DNA from: Chiridota heheva
Lineage: Eukaryota > Echinodermata > Holothuroidea > Apodida > Chiridotidae
Length of the DNA: 64,000 nucleotides
Reading direction: 5' to 3'
Assembly (NCBI GenBank): GCA_020152595.1
Contig: JAIGNY010003040.1
Coordinates: 78,501 to 142,500 of the forward strand
Below the pieces are notes generated by a model. The model saw only the letters and a program-made list of their open reading frames with translations, searched no databases and had not been told where the DNA came from. Positions 1-12,094 of this stretch are shown piece after piece. A program made the position numbers and the translations under genes. Every line of letters starts with the position of its first letter. Position 1 is the first letter of the stretch.

Positions 1-591
1 TAAAACTATTTTGTTTTGTGTATGACTGAAGTGCCCTACTCGTCAGCTTAGAAGAAATTTCCAGATAGATTTAACAAGTCTACAAGAAAGATTCAATACC
101 CTATCATCTGTAAGAATATGGTAAGAAAACTTTACTATTGCATGCCAGTCATGCATGCCAAATGGCTAGTTTTTTCAAGTCACTCCTGAAAGTCATGCAG
201 AAGGCTTTACAATGTGGGCTTGGTTCAGGCCTACTAAACTTCAGGGGGATATGGAAAAATACTGTGTTACACTCAGTCATGCTGCCATAAATGAACAAGG
301 AAATTGATTGGGACGGAAGTGGAAGAACACCAGGTTTGACCCTGCTCTTTTTAAGAAGTGATCAGAGAACCAGGCAGGGGGCGGGAAACACTGTCGTCGG
401 GACCGCCATTTGATATCCTTATCTGATTCTAGACAGTGAGCGCTACCCAACCATTGTCCACTTTTCAAACAGGTCGGATGGGGAGAAGGTGTGAACTGAA
501 TGATGCCATCTAAGTATCATCAACCATAAGTCCATAATTCATGTTCACGTTAGGGTGCTTACTTAAGACAATCATAATAATTATAACTTAC

Positions 592-911
592 GTTGAAGGC
601 AATTCTTGATCAAGAATACTGTCAAAATATGAGTCCTGGGTGGCAGCCTTATTTCTTTCAACTTCAACAAGTTCAGGTTGACTGGTGCTGGAAATTGAAG
701 CGTAAACGTTAGGCACCGGCCCAACGTTACTTGTACTACAAGTTGTAGTACAAGTACTAGTACTAGGCCTAGGCGTAGGCCTAGCTTCCTCCTCATAGTC
801 ACACTCGTCAGCCTGCTCTAATCGATACCATGTTGTCCTCGGTGCATGTAATGAAGGATCGTTACTCTTCAAATACTGATTGTATCTTTTTGATCTCTTT
901 TTTTTTGGCAT
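592..911 (-). CDS. First coding exon of an unidentified basic-tailed protein (partial gene)
   Basis: The reading frame opens with ATG at 909-911 and runs leftwards for about 106 residues to a canonical donor (GTAAGT beginning at 591), leaving two bases of a split codon, so this looks like a genuine first coding exon rather than a chance frame. The N-terminus is MPKKKRSKRY, a strong nuclear-localisation-like basic run; then come an acidic patch (DECDYEEEA), a Ser/Thr/Pro-rich low-complexity middle and an acidic end. I recognise no domain, so no function is assigned; a nuclear protein is an inference from the basic run only. The gene is divergent from the BEN-domain gene that starts 1.2 kb away. 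The next exon is not certain: an open frame at about 277-468 on the same strand lies in the right direction but has no convincing acceptor. Low-complexity content means a false call is possible. Confidence 0.5.
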
Positions 912-2114
912 TGTCAGACTTTAGAGTAAAAAGAGTTGTTTAACTCGGCCTAACGTTAGGCTAAGTAACTAAAGTTAAGTTAGGCTAGGAATACTGAGTT
1001 ATATCTGGCTTCCTTAACAATTATTTCAACTTTAAAACGATGGTGTATAATCTCGTCAGTTGTATAATAGAATTTCCAACGCGTATTTCAGCTTTAAAAT
1101 AGTGACAAACTTCAAAGAATTCAACTACACGGCAAAAGATTTGTGCGTCCACCAGCAAATAGCAAACCCATAGTAACGCAATGTGTTTCGCTGTGCAGGA
1201 TGAATCAAATTGTAAACATAACGCCGTTGTGTACGGCCTGGTCAAAGGTCACAAACGCTCTTATGATGTTTTCACTTTTTCAAATTGTTTATTGTGAATT
1301 TTGAGACATTATACATAATGTAATAATTTTTCAGTATTAGGAAGTCGGAAGAAATTAACAAAATATAATCTATAAGAAGTTATAGATTTTCTACGATTTT
1401 TTTTTTCTTTCGTGTTTTGCAATTCAACCAATCAGAGATACTTTGAAAAGCTCACTCAAACCGTAGGTTGTCGAATGTGATTTGTTACTAATGCAATGAA
1501 CATAGGAAGGATTATCGCTAGTTTCAAGAAAATTATATAAATTATTTCAATTTTAAGAGGTACAATATCCAAAATTTATTTAATACATTTTATTACTTTT
1601 GATATATTGAAAGGATTATTGCATAAATTTGTGAGATTGTTTGTAGAAAGGTATTCCTTGAATAAAATTTAAACTAATCAGATGGTCGCTCTCATTGGCC
1701 TAACAAATTGGTTTAAACCGCAAGATACAAACAGACAAAAATTATGTTTGTAGCGTACGTTAGAAAAAAGGCACGCTAAAACGAAAAGTATTAGGCCTAC
1801 TAGGAAATTAACGATAGACTTTTGTTTTGTTTTAACGGATTTATAGTTCTGATACTATCTACGAACTTTACTGTGATTTTCCGTAAGAACATTTATCAGG
1901 GAATTATTTTCATATTCAACGGAACGAGCAACATTAACTTGCCTACCGACGTTAACGGTTAAGTTCCTGTGTAAGGCATTTTGTCTCACGTAGGCTAGCC
2001 TAACAATTGACACTAGTAGCGTTAGGCTACAGCAGTAACGTTAGGCCTAAGTAAGGCCGAAGGGGCTTAAGTTAAGTTAAATACTGAAGTCAAGACTTGG
2101 AACTTTGTTGAAGT
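912..2114. promoter_or_regulatory. Intergenic region between two divergent genes
   Basis: This stretch separates the minus-strand exon at 592-911 from the plus-strand BEN-gene start at 2115, so both promoters (or a shared one) should lie here or close by. I see no convincing core promoter motif. It is AT-rich in the middle (an AATTATATAAATTA stretch near 1530) and rich in AGGCCTA and TAACGTTA words at both ends (950-1000 and 1980-2060). Confidence 0.3.
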
Positions 2115-2298
2115 ATGGCTAATCGGACTGAACAAAGCACAAAAAAGAAATGCTTGCTGTATTGGTTGATAGACCAAACTACCAGCATCGAACCTGTTTC
2201 TGCCATAATTGATGCTACCAAACGAAGAGAAGGACAAATGACAACGGCAAAATGGGCAGGCAAGAAGCTTTTTGAAGCAAAGATAATCATGATCAGTG
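2115..2298 (+). CDS. BEN-domain gene, exon 1
   Basis: Codes for residues 1-61 plus one base. The donor at 2299 (GTTGGT) is non-consensus after GT, but joining here to 4827 keeps the frame and gives ISGDKLDILKEK across the junction, whereas the next GT (2303) gives a stop. Sequence features: a short hydrophobic core with CLLYWLIDQTTSIEP and the AKWAGKKLF segment. Confidence 0.75.
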
Positions 2299-5200
2299 GT
2301 TGGTATAATTTTTTCAGTTTAGTGAAATTAGGCCTAGGCTTACCTGCTTAACAACTATCGCCTGGGCCGATTAGTTGCTACCCAAAAATGCAGTATTTTC
2401 AGCCCCTCAAATCTTGGGAACTTTTGCTAAAAACAGCTTTATGATAATGTAGGCTTGCCTAAACTTTGCATTTTGATTAAGCCTAGCCCACTGAAATTCA
2501 TTTTAGTCACTGGTCCAGTGGAAAATATGTATGTTATGCAAAAGTTCTTCGGCAAGGAGCTTAGCCAGCTTGACAAATTTTGCTGTACTTTTTCTCTCAA
2601 TTTTGTTTATGAAATAATTGGCCTACATTTACAGTAATATAAAAAAACTGGCGTAAACAGCTGTTTTCAAAAATTCTGGCACAAGTCTTCCACATGGAGA
2701 AAGCAAACTTTCCACTGTAGTGTAGGTCTAGAGTCTGAGGCCAATGTGGTAGGGCCTACCAAATCATAAATTGTTGATTTTTAGCCAGCCTGGAAAACAT
2801 GTTACTTAGGCTGCAGATCTCTGACGGGAGCTTGATCAATTTTGAAAGATTTTGGCATATTTTCATCCCAATTCATTAATATACGTTAAATGTATTGTTA
2901 AGCAAGGTTTTAAAATTATCTGGTGTCAAATATTTGGCGTGGAGAAATCTTACTGTCCAGTGTGGGATCCTAGGTTATGTCTGAAACTTAATGGAGGATA
3001 CATATTTTTAGTTACGTTTATATATTTTTTGAATAAAGGAATGAATTGCTAGCCTAGGCATAAACTGTCTTGGTTTGGTAATTTGGGGGCTTTTAATGTC
3101 CCGACGAACTTCCAAAGTTGGAATATCAATGCCAAGACGCCCAAGTGCAATGGTAACCTTAACGCTAGAACTAATGCACCTGTCAATTGTATGACTCACC
3201 CCTACACCAGACAAGTTAAGTCATTGCACCAAAGTGGGTGGACGAAACATGTACATCGATGCACCCCTTAGTCACTTGGGTGACTGACATTTTTTATGAA
3301 ATGACTTACCCAAAATCAATCACTTTCTGTACAAAGTAGAGCTGTGACCGTTTAGGGATTTTAGTAAACGTGTACACGCCAAAAAAAGCGAGAGTGTATC
3401 GTGTACACGAGTTTAGTACCGTAATTTTCAAAAATACACCAAAAATGCTCCAAAACTACGAGGCGAAGTAAAAAAAAATTGCGCAACTAGTATGGCTGCA
3501 TTGCCCAAATAGACGCTGAGTTTTGCTTTCAAAATCGTAAAAACTTTACTTCTACGGTACAAATTATTATTTTCATGGAAAATATGCATGGAAATTCAGT
3601 TTAGAAAGAAGAGATAACTTCCTTTCAATGTCATTTAAACTCAACATCGCGTAATTTGTTTGTCCTATTCCCTACGGCTTTCAAAGTTCTGTGAAAATCT
3701 TGCATACTGAGGCCTATGGTATACTTTGCCGTGAAACATTTCAAAACTACGCCACCACCACCAGGAAGTTCTGAAATATTAGTCCTCTCGAAAACATGGC
3801 CGCCTTCTTTGCGAAGCATGCAGAATTTCAGCTTTGTTAAAACCTTTTTCTGTTTATCTATTATGCAATATTTTTTCTTCTTGCAAAATTTATTTGACTC
3901 ATCAGGTAATATTTACATGTAAATGTACTGATTGTCACGATTCAAGTGTTTTTTTGTCGATGAAACGGGCCTTGATTGCGTGGGATTTAAAACCTTATGG
4001 CCCAACGTCAGGCCTATTGTTAGTTTCACTGTTTACTGCTGCACATTCGCGGTGCATTTTACAAGTTAGATTACTCAGTTTTCGGCGAAATTAAAGTGCA
4101 TAATATCCCCATTTGGTGATTACTGTGCATTTGTGGTTTGCACATTTAAAAAAGATTATGCTAATCGGGTTTACAGTTTGTAAAAAATAATCGATTGGAA
4201 TTTTGTCAGCCGAATGTGTGTGTGATTGGAATCATGAATATTGATTTTCAACGGCAAGACACTAGGCCTATGATGTATGAAAAACGATTACTCGCAATGA
4301 AGTATTTAGTAAACGTTTACAAGATTTGCGAGCGTGTAGCAAGTACACGCTAAACGGTCACAGCTCTAGTACAAAGTCAATAGGTCTGAAGTAAATTGAC
4401 TCACCCCAGAGTCACTTTGGTGACTGACAATTTGGTACAATGACACAAATGTGAGTCACTATTTCATACAGTATGTCATTGACTCACCTTTGACTCATTG
4501 CTGGGGTAAGTCATACAACTGAAAAGTGCACGAAGGCAGTACAAAAATGGCCATTACAGTTAAAAATGTGTTTTAGCATTTGCTTTTTTTCTACGCCTTT
4601 TCTGATGTATGGGAGGGCTTTAACCTGTCAAATTAGATTTGAAAGGATTTTAAGCTTCGGTTTTTCTCTTCTGATTTTCAACCCTCATAGTGTTTTTGCC
4701 ATTTTCAAAATTGAAAGACGATTACTCAGATTTGTATAGCCATTTTAGCAAGTAGGCCTATGTAATAGTTTTTCTGGTGCGGTTATGATAGTATAAATTT
4801 ATTTCACTCATATTTTTCATTTTCAGACAAGCTAGACATCTTGAAAGAAAAACAGAAAGAAATGTGGCAAAAGTTCAGGGAGTCGCAACATGACTTTCTG
4901 ACGTCTCTGACGTCTATGCCACAAACGCCAAAAGGAAAAGGCATTGGAAAACGTGTGCCTGACCTACAAGACAAGCCATCAAGCAGTGGGAATAAAGAGT
5001 CAAAAGTTCAAAAGGGAGATCACAAATTGGATAAACAAAGAAAACAAACATCAAAAGATGAGGGTAAAGAACAAAAAATGAGACAGCTTGATCAAACATT
5101 GGAAGAACAAAAAAAGATGTTTTTGAATGCAGTAACAGGAGACTGCAAACACTGCAAAACTTTAGAAGGGGAAAATAAAGGACTGAAAGAGAAAGTACAG

Positions 5201-8200
5201 GAATTGAAAGCAGAAGTGCTAAGAGTTAAAAACAAAGTAGAAGATATCGAAATGGACCTAGAATATGCCCAAAAGTGCAGGGCAGAGGGGGAAGCTAAAC
5301 TACGTCAGGTTGAGGTAGAGTGTGATACATTGAAGGAGGACGTAATGCGATCACCAGATGTTGTTGAGTTGTCATCTGTTTCTCCATTCAATGTTGGTAA
5401 GACTTATTGTATGTTTGAAATGATAGACTCTTTCATCTGATGTGAAAAAATCCCAATTTCTGCAAAACAAGTGCATATTTTTAAACTCAACTTTCAGGAT
5501 ATTACTGAATAAAATTTACAAAACCGTTTTTCCAGTCTATCCATGCAATGTTTTTTTGAAGTATGCAAAATAAGGATTATTTTCAAAGAGAATTGTACAC
5601 AAAGTGCCTCAGAGACATCACAGGAATAAATACTCAGTACAATGGTACTTATATGTATATGTGTGCAACAAGCTTTGCACCTTAAACAATATATTATGTG
5701 TTCATTTATAGTCCTTTGATACTGACTGATAGTGATTTTTCTTTGTAATTGTCAAGTTGCCATTTTCTTCTCATAGAAATGACTCCCAAAAAGGTCCGTC
5801 TTCTTAAGGACATTGCTGATATGGCCAGTAATTTTCAGACAAGTCAAAAGTCATCTGGAACAACAAAGAAGTGCACCCTCAACTTCTTCAAGAAATTTCC
5901 AGCAAAGAGGTCATCCCCAGCAAAGTGGTCATCTCCAGAAAAGTGGTCATCTCCAGAAAAGTGGTCATCTCCAAAAAAGACTGCATCCCCAGCAAAGAGG
6001 TCATCCCCTGCAAAGACTTCATCCCCAGCAACGAGATCGTCCCCAGCAAAGATAGCATTACCAGCAAAGAAGGCGTCGTCAGCAGTGCATTATAAAGATG
6101 CTGTGCAAGGTGCTCCCTCCACATCAAATGCTTTAATCCAAGAGACTACCCCTGGACCATCCGAGAAGAGTCCTCTTGTAGCAGGGAGAAAACTTGGAGA
6201 GAAAGCGGTAAGATTGCTCTGGATATTTTTGTTAATTTATAGGGTCACAGCTTAAAGAAAATAGTTGTTAAAGAAATAGTCCCTTGGGTTTTTTGTAAAA
6301 AAAATATCATTTGAAAGAGCATACTTTTAGAGCCAATTTGGCACAAATATCAGGTTGATACATATTTCATTCAGGAGATATAGATTTTTCAATTGCATTT
6401 TGAAGTTTTTGTGCAGTATGATGAATTCGTGTTTGATGTCATAGAGACAATTCCATTGCAAATGTTTATATACTTATTTCTTTAAACATTAATTAGTTGT
6501 GTCTGTATAATTAGAAGCAATTTTCCAAAAGTTATTGAAGTAGGGTATATTTTGCAATGTATATAAATAGCTAACTTTCATCAAATGATTTTTCTAGCAG
6601 GTTTTACTGATAAAAAAAGGATGATAGCTTTTAGTGAAATACATTAACTTTGTGGGAGAATGTGTTGCTGTGATTTCATACTGAGCCTTTTCCTATTAGT
6701 TTGAATATCTTCTGGTAGGATCAACATGATTTTTGTACTAAATTGTTCCTAAAATTTGTCTCTTTATTTTGAAAGGTAACAAAAAAACATGGGAATATTC
6801 TTTTGATTAGAAATGCTGCAAGCCACAAATCAAATGATATTTGTGCTGCAAAAGGCAGAGATTAACTGCACCTTAATTTTGTTTATCACCTGTGCATCCT
6901 CATTATAACTCAAAAATAAGGTCTGAATTGCTGTTTCCAGCTCAAAAATAGTATGGGTGAAGTCAAACAATGAACCTGTACAATTCTTAACAAAATTCCA
7001 GTCACCAAAATGCTTCAACTACTCACTCTCCTTTAAAAAAAATTGCCTAGATAATGAATTATATTAAATGAATCGGTTCATTGCACACACAAAAATGAAA
7101 TTATGTAAATATTTAATTATGGCAACCATTTTCGTAAATCATTTTTGGTAGCCAAGATTCACATTTTTATCACCAGGAATATTTGAAAATCTTGCACGAA
7201 TAATAGAAATTGCTTCTTTATTGTCCAATAAAACATGAAATGGGATTGTTCTTTTAACCCTAAAAGAAATGTCAAATATCATGTTATAATTAAATAACAA
7301 TTTTTTCTTCCTTTTCAGCCCATGATAGAGATCTGCAAGGGTTCTGGTGTCTTCCTCTCCGCCCATCAGTTAAGCTTTGTAAGCCGGACTTCGAAAGATA
7401 AGCCGGCAATCATGATCCGAAAGCTAATGGATTGCCTCTTTGACATCCAAACTATGGCTGAAGGATGCGCTATTGGTGCCAGAATTGCAATCAACAAAAA
7501 GGAGGGTTTGCAGACCAAAGCTCTGGATGACAGAAAGATTAGAGCAATCAAAGGTATTCCATTGTATAACATTTAGCGCAACCTACCCTTGCAGAGTGAA
7601 AGTGGTGAAGCTTTTCAAATCATGTTGCAGTTCCCATGTCTGTATGGGTTTTTTTTTTCTTCTTAAAAATGTAATTCCTAGGATTTTGTCTCATCTCTGG
7701 CTGCATTCCTATCTTGTATGATTTTTCAATATTGTATTTATTTAAACAAAATTTTGTGTAATTTTCAAGTTATGATACAAAAGAAGATTTTTTTGTTGCT
7801 ACTGAGGTGCTGTTTCATAAATTAGTTTTTGGTCTTGATTCTTTAAGGAGAAAATTTGAATGCTGTTTTTTTTTATCCATTTTGGTACAATCAAAGGGGG
7901 TAACTGTAATGCAAAATAGAAGTTTGATTTTAAACATAAATTTTTGTCTGCCCATCTTGAACGATAGAGAAAAATTCTTTACTGCAAAAAAATTGTGTGG
8001 AGTCAAAATTGGAACGAAAATGATAAAATGTTCAAGGTTTATGACCTGAGTTTCATATGTTTGTATGTCTTAGTTTAGGTAAAACTAAAAGGCTTAACCA
8101 CTTTAAAGCAGCTACAATTGGTTTGCTTTCTCTATATTAGTTGAAGTAGTAATTGTGAGGTACTGAGAGGTAATCTGAAAAAAGGCAACTGTTCTCTTTC

Positions 8201-8465
8201 ATATAAAATAGACTTCTTTGACTCCTAAACTAATCCTTTAACCTGTGACATTGAGGTCTTATCAGGTTCACACTTAACTGCAGGGTCAAGTTAGAAGGCT
8301 GCTCTTGGATTTTGTTGCTAATTTTACTTTTATATCTTCTTTTCAGACAGTGTGCAGAGAAAGTTCAAAGAGCAGTCCCTAACTGAGCAGCAGATGAATA
8401 CTGTCATCAATTCAAAATGTGCGACATCCAGGCGTGGTCTAAAAAACATCGATAAACAAGAATGA
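2115..8465 (+). CDS. BEN-domain protein, complete five-exon gene (512 aa)
   Basis: Exons 2115-2298, 4827-5396, 5777-6207, 7319-7553 and 8347-8465 join with matching phases (1, 1, 0, 1) into one frame of 1,539 nt. The start is the first ATG of exon 1 and the stop is TGA at 8463-8465. Layout by residue: 1-62, a compact domain with Trp, Lys and an AKW..KKLFEAKI motif, resembling the N-terminal module seen in front of some BEN proteins; about 150-245, a Glu/Lys/Leu-rich coiled coil; about 293-345, SSPAK/SSPEK/SPKK repeats; 396-505, a BEN domain (GSGVFLS near its start, the LMDCLFD helix, LDDRKIRAIK, and a final basic segment). BEN domains bind DNA or mediate protein contacts in chromatin regulators, generally as repressors or insulator partners, so a nuclear chromatin role is inferred. 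No paralogue-level name can be given. Exon 1 is joined through a weak GTTGGT donor; a nearby GTATAA donor would create an immediate stop. Confidence 0.82.
3337..4368. mobile_element. Non-autonomous hAT-like DNA transposon
   Basis: The ends are inverted repeats starting TAGAGCTGTGACCGTTTAG (19 bp perfect on both sides). A perfect 8-bp target duplication GTACAAAG sits at 3329-3336 and 4369-4376. Eight-base duplications and this type of end fit the hAT superfamily. The 1,032-bp interior has only short frames and no transposase. It lies inside intron 1 of the BEN-domain gene. The intact target duplication suggests a fairly recent insertion. Confidence 0.85.
4827..5396 (+). CDS. BEN-domain gene, exon 2 (coiled coil)
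   Basis: Preceded by a pyrimidine-rich acceptor ending TTTCAG (4821-4826) and followed by GTAAGA (5397). It encodes about 190 residues, highly charged, with a lysine-rich linker, a CKHCK motif and then a long heptad-like region (LEGENKGLKEKVQELKAEV) predicted by eye to be a coiled coil, probably for dimerisation. Confidence 0.8.
5777..6207 (+). CDS. BEN-domain gene, exon 3 (SPAK repeat)
   Basis: Acceptor TCATAG ends at 5776 and donor GTAAGA starts at 6208. It holds an 18-bp coding tandem repeat (about 5900-6075) giving SSPAKR, SSPEKW and SPKK variants. SPKK-type motifs are known minor-groove binders in histone tails and are typical proline-directed kinase targets; that role is inferred here. 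Overlapping frames of similar length are shadows of this repeat. Confidence 0.8.
7319..7553 (+). CDS. BEN-domain gene, exon 4 (BEN core)
   Basis: Acceptor CTTTTCAG ends at 7318; donor GTATTC at 7554. It encodes residues 396-473, the front two-thirds of the BEN domain: IEICKGSGVFLS, the MIRKLMDCLFD helix and the LDDRKIRAIK signature before the exon boundary. Confidence 0.85.
8347..8465 (+). CDS. BEN-domain gene, terminal exon
   Basis: Acceptor TTTTCAG ends at 8346. The exon completes the BEN domain (DSVQRKFKEQSLTEQQMNTV), ends in a basic tail (SRRGLKN) and stops at 8463-8465. Possible poly(A) hexamers follow at 8875-8880, near 9571 and near 9613, but all of these lie inside the hAT-like element at 8724-9765, so the real 3' end is open. 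Confidence 0.8.
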
Positions 8466-8723
8466 AACTGCCAAATTATTTTTTTCTGACTAACCACCTT
8501 GCTCTTTATATTACCGTTTATGCCTTTTATTTTATAGAAATTTACCTTCCTTTTATACATGTTACCACCTTGCCACCTTGGACTTGGTTTTTATTGGACA
8601 TTATTTTTTCTTCAACACTATCGCCATTCACCTCTTTCCAGTTGTTTATAAAATAGAAAGTATATTTTTTTTTTAACAATTTTGTATATTTATAGTTTTT
8701 TGTAGAACAATGATGATCAGTGT

Positions 8724-9765
8724 TAAGTTTGGGCAATATTGAGTATTATGCAATATCGATATGCAAATTATATGACATCATACGTAAGTCGTATGTACTG
8801 TCCAGTGCAATATGTCATCTCGGCTCAAAAAAAAAGTAAAAACTCTTTGTACACAATTTATACATAACTCCTCCAATAAACACCCACTTTGCTTAAAAAT
8901 GTTCTTTCTTTGGTTTCTATCTCAAAAGATCAAGCACAGAAACATTGAAAAAGTTAAGGTTTTAGCATATTCTTTAAAAAAAAAAAAAATTGTTGTGGAA
9001 CTGGTACTAGGCCTACACTGTATGCATCACACAAATCGGCTCCAAATCTTTAAATTTCATCTCTCACTTTTCATTAATGTTCTACTTAAAAGGCATTATT
9101 TTGGTAGCATTTTATGGATCTCTAGACATTTAGAAGGCCATATATAACACATAATATCCAATTTCTAGTCTGCTTCAATCATCGCACAATTGTTGTCACT
9201 CGGAAGAAATGGTGGTAGATGTGTGTTAAGTACTGTGTGTAGTTACTGTACTACAGTGTACAGTATTTGATCGATCTGGCAAGACCAGGCTGTCACTTTT
9301 AGATTTTCTGCACTAACAAAATAATGAGAGAAACCTTAAATTTTTGTCAGTGATTTGTCAATTAATGACTGTTTGATATAATAATTCAGATTCAGTATTC
9401 CTTTTGAGGAAACTTATCACGATGTTTGGGGATTATGATTTTTTTGTTGTCTGAACATCATGAGCCATGTAAAAAGTTATTTAAAGTATTGCGCAATGCC
9501 TCTGTACTCCGTGTGTCAAGTTTTTTGTTCATGGAAGTATTGGGGTAATTGTTATCACAATATTGATGTTTTAATAAAGTTTAATCAGAACTGACTGCCT
9601 GAAACTGATATAAATAAAATTTATTAACTTTTTGTGGCTGTTTAATTAAAAATACTTGGATGTTTGATAGTCATGTGTAGCTTTTTAATAGTTCATGTAT
9701 AATTGTTCATTATTGAAAACATAATATCGATACGGGTCAATATCGAAATATATCGCCCAAGCTTA
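8724..9765. mobile_element. Non-autonomous hAT-like element beside the BEN-gene 3' end
   Basis: Inverted ends TAAGTTTGGGCAATATTGA and its near-complement ending GCCCAAGCTTA, flanked by an 8-bp target duplication with one mismatch (ATCAGTGT at 8716-8723, ATGAGTGT at 9766-9773). There is no transposase-like frame. It starts 259 bp after the BEN-gene stop codon and may supply its poly(A) signal. Confidence 0.65.
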
Positions 9766-10314
9766 ATGAGTGTACACCTTTCCATTTCTAATCTATACAA
9801 AGCCTTGCAGCAGTTGATTTTTGGACATGGAATCTTAACTCTCTTTCGTGAAATCATCCAAAGTCTCTGGAGAGCCATTAACTTTCTTTAAAAACATTTT
9901 TGGTCATTTCTTTTAACTTAAACAGCCGATTAGATACAGTATGCTGTTATTTGAACTTTTCTTAATAATCATGACTCATGAGCATCCTTGTTAATAAGGC
10001 TTGGACATTGCCTCCACATAATCCTAACATTTTGTCCTAATCCTTATATGAATGTGACTTTTTTTTTTTATTCTTTTGATCAATAAACATGTTTCTTTAA
10101 TGACTGTTTCCTCTTTATTATTTTTTATTTGTCAATCAGGTAATAGATGTAGATTTATTCCCTATGAGGGGAGTGCAGTGGCTAGAAGTCGGGGTTCAAA
10201 CAAGACATTCCAGGTTTCATTTTTGGCCAAACATCTGTATTGCATCTGGACATGGCTATCCTCTGCTTGTTTCACGGAAACCAGGGCTATCAGCACATTT
10301 GTTTTATGGACTAC

Positions 10315-10800
10315 TAAGCTACCTACAAGCTAACTTTCTGCAAGCTAGTAGTTGGGAAACTTTGCAAGCTAACAACTAGCTGATGCAAAGTTGCAAAATG
10401 TTACCTTGGAAGCTAACAATCCGCAAGCATGCAATTTGCCATCTAGCAAATAGCTTAGGTAAAATGTTAGCTTGCGCTAGAATAGCTTATACAAAATGCT
10501 AGCTTGCGCTAGCTTGCGCTAGCTTGTGCAAGGTAGTATTTGGAACAATTTTAAGCTTGCAAGCTAACAATTTGTACAACAGCCAAAATGTTAAGAGGCC
10601 AATTGGTGCTTGCCTCTTAGCTTGACTAGCTTACTAGCATAAGGTAGTATTTGGAACAGATGAAAACATCCTGGATTTGTCAAGATGTTAGCTAGGTTGC
10701 AAGATGTTATAGGTTGCAAGATGTTAGTACATACAAGATGTTGTACAAGGTTGCAATATGTTGGTTAGATTACAAGATGTTACCCAAGGTTGCAATTTTT
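10315..10800. repeat. Degenerate AAGCTAGC/AAGATGTTA repeat field
   Basis: Loose, irregular repeats of CAAGCTAAC, CTTGCGCTAG and later GGTTGCAAGATGTTA. No regular period. No gene seen here or in 9770-10315. Confidence 0.6.
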
Positions 10801-10963
10801 ATATACTGATTACAGTTGAGATGGTCTTGACAGAAAAACCAAAATGTAAGATAATCCAGATGAAACTGGATTTGTTTATAGTCTGATAATTACAAAGTAC
10901 CCCTTTATATAAACAAATTCTTGACAGAAAAATATAATCCATGAAATAGTCTTATATAACAGG

Positions 10964-11102
10964 GGTGCAACAATAGGGTGGGTAAACCTCATGGGCCCTG
11001 AGCAAAAACCGAGATTTTAGGGGCCCCGAGCAATGACACTGTGATATATTTGTTATGGGGCCCTGAATGCTAAATTCCCCATGGGCCCCCAGATCTCTAG
11101 TG
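10964..11102. repeat. Dispersed repeat, copy 1 of 2
   Basis: About 140 bp beginning GGGGTGCAACAATAGGGTGG and ending in CCCCATGGGCCCCCAGA. It recurs about 1.1 kb away at 12095-12240 in the same orientation with modest divergence. GC-rich compared with its surroundings. The 11103-12094 stretch between the copies shows no gene. Confidence 0.75.
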
Positions 11103-12094
11103 AACCTCTGGATCTTTAACTCTCCTCTAAACTAGGCCTAAGTTTAGAATTGATCAGGTTATTTGAATAAATGTTCATACGCACTGCTTGTGCCCTTATG
11201 TTAATTTCTAGTATAGATCATATTGGACCATGAAATTTTACAAAGGAATCAGATATAAGACTTAAAAATAGGAAGCAGTGTTTTTTTTTTTAATTGTGCA
11301 ATGACATTAAACAGTCACAAAATGAAAAAAAGTCAATGATTGGTCGTCTGTCGCTGAACACCCATACGTGCATGAGCATGCCTACTTGATTGCCACTTTT
11401 TCTCTGAGGCGCTGCGCCAATTTGAGTGTCACTCTTCGACACGGCATATAACAGAGAACTAATGGCTACACCAAGCAGTAGGACAATGATTACTTCATTA
11501 GATATTCATTTAATATTCTATTGCATGTTGCCATTTTTGTGATCAGGTAGGCTTTTCGGGAAACTGTTCCATTAGTTTCACGGATTTCTTATGCATATGA
11601 GTATGAAGTTAGGCCCATTGGCCCATTGCGCCCACTTGTAAATAAACTGTCAATCTCCACAAAAATTTGAACGATCTTTGTAAAGAATTGGAACAGAAAA
11701 AAGAAAAAAAAATGGCCAAATTCATGATGATGGGACCCTCTTATTAATCAAATGTTGAACTTCATATATATCAAACTCAATTACTTGCAATCTACACCCC
11801 CTTCAGATTCCTACCCAACCCTTCATTGTGTCCACCTCCCTACTCTCTCTGCCTCTAGAAAAGGGTACAGTACAGTTGTGTGAAGGTTTGTTATTATCAA
11901 GTGGGCATTGGTGGGATTTTATGGGGCAAAAGGAACACTTTCTCCGAATTTGTATCTTTTGTATGGTGATGTTTTTGCATCTAAGCGTGATTTTTACCAC
12001 TGCCCCCCACTTTTGATCGGTAAATCTGCTCATGCCCTCCTCCAATCTATGTAGACTCAAGTTACATTCAGAAGTGAGGCTTTGGAAGTCCCCA

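Noticed and set aside
277..468. Second exon of the minus-strand gene
   Set aside because: Frame is open and in the right direction, but no clear pyrimidine tract and acceptor were found and the peptide matches nothing I know.
2299..2351. Read-through of BEN exon 1 into the intron as the true C-terminus (78-codon frame)
   Set aside because: The downstream exons join in consistent phase and supply a full BEN domain; the read-through tail has no support.
10141..10215. tRNA-like sequence (GTGGCTAGAAGTCGGGGTTCAAAC)
   Set aside because: A B-box-like word is present, but there is no matching A box at tRNA spacing and no cloverleaf by eye.
10315..10800. Regular minisatellite
   Set aside because: Repeats of AAGCTAGC and AAGATGTTA are too irregular to define a unit; listed only as a degenerate field.
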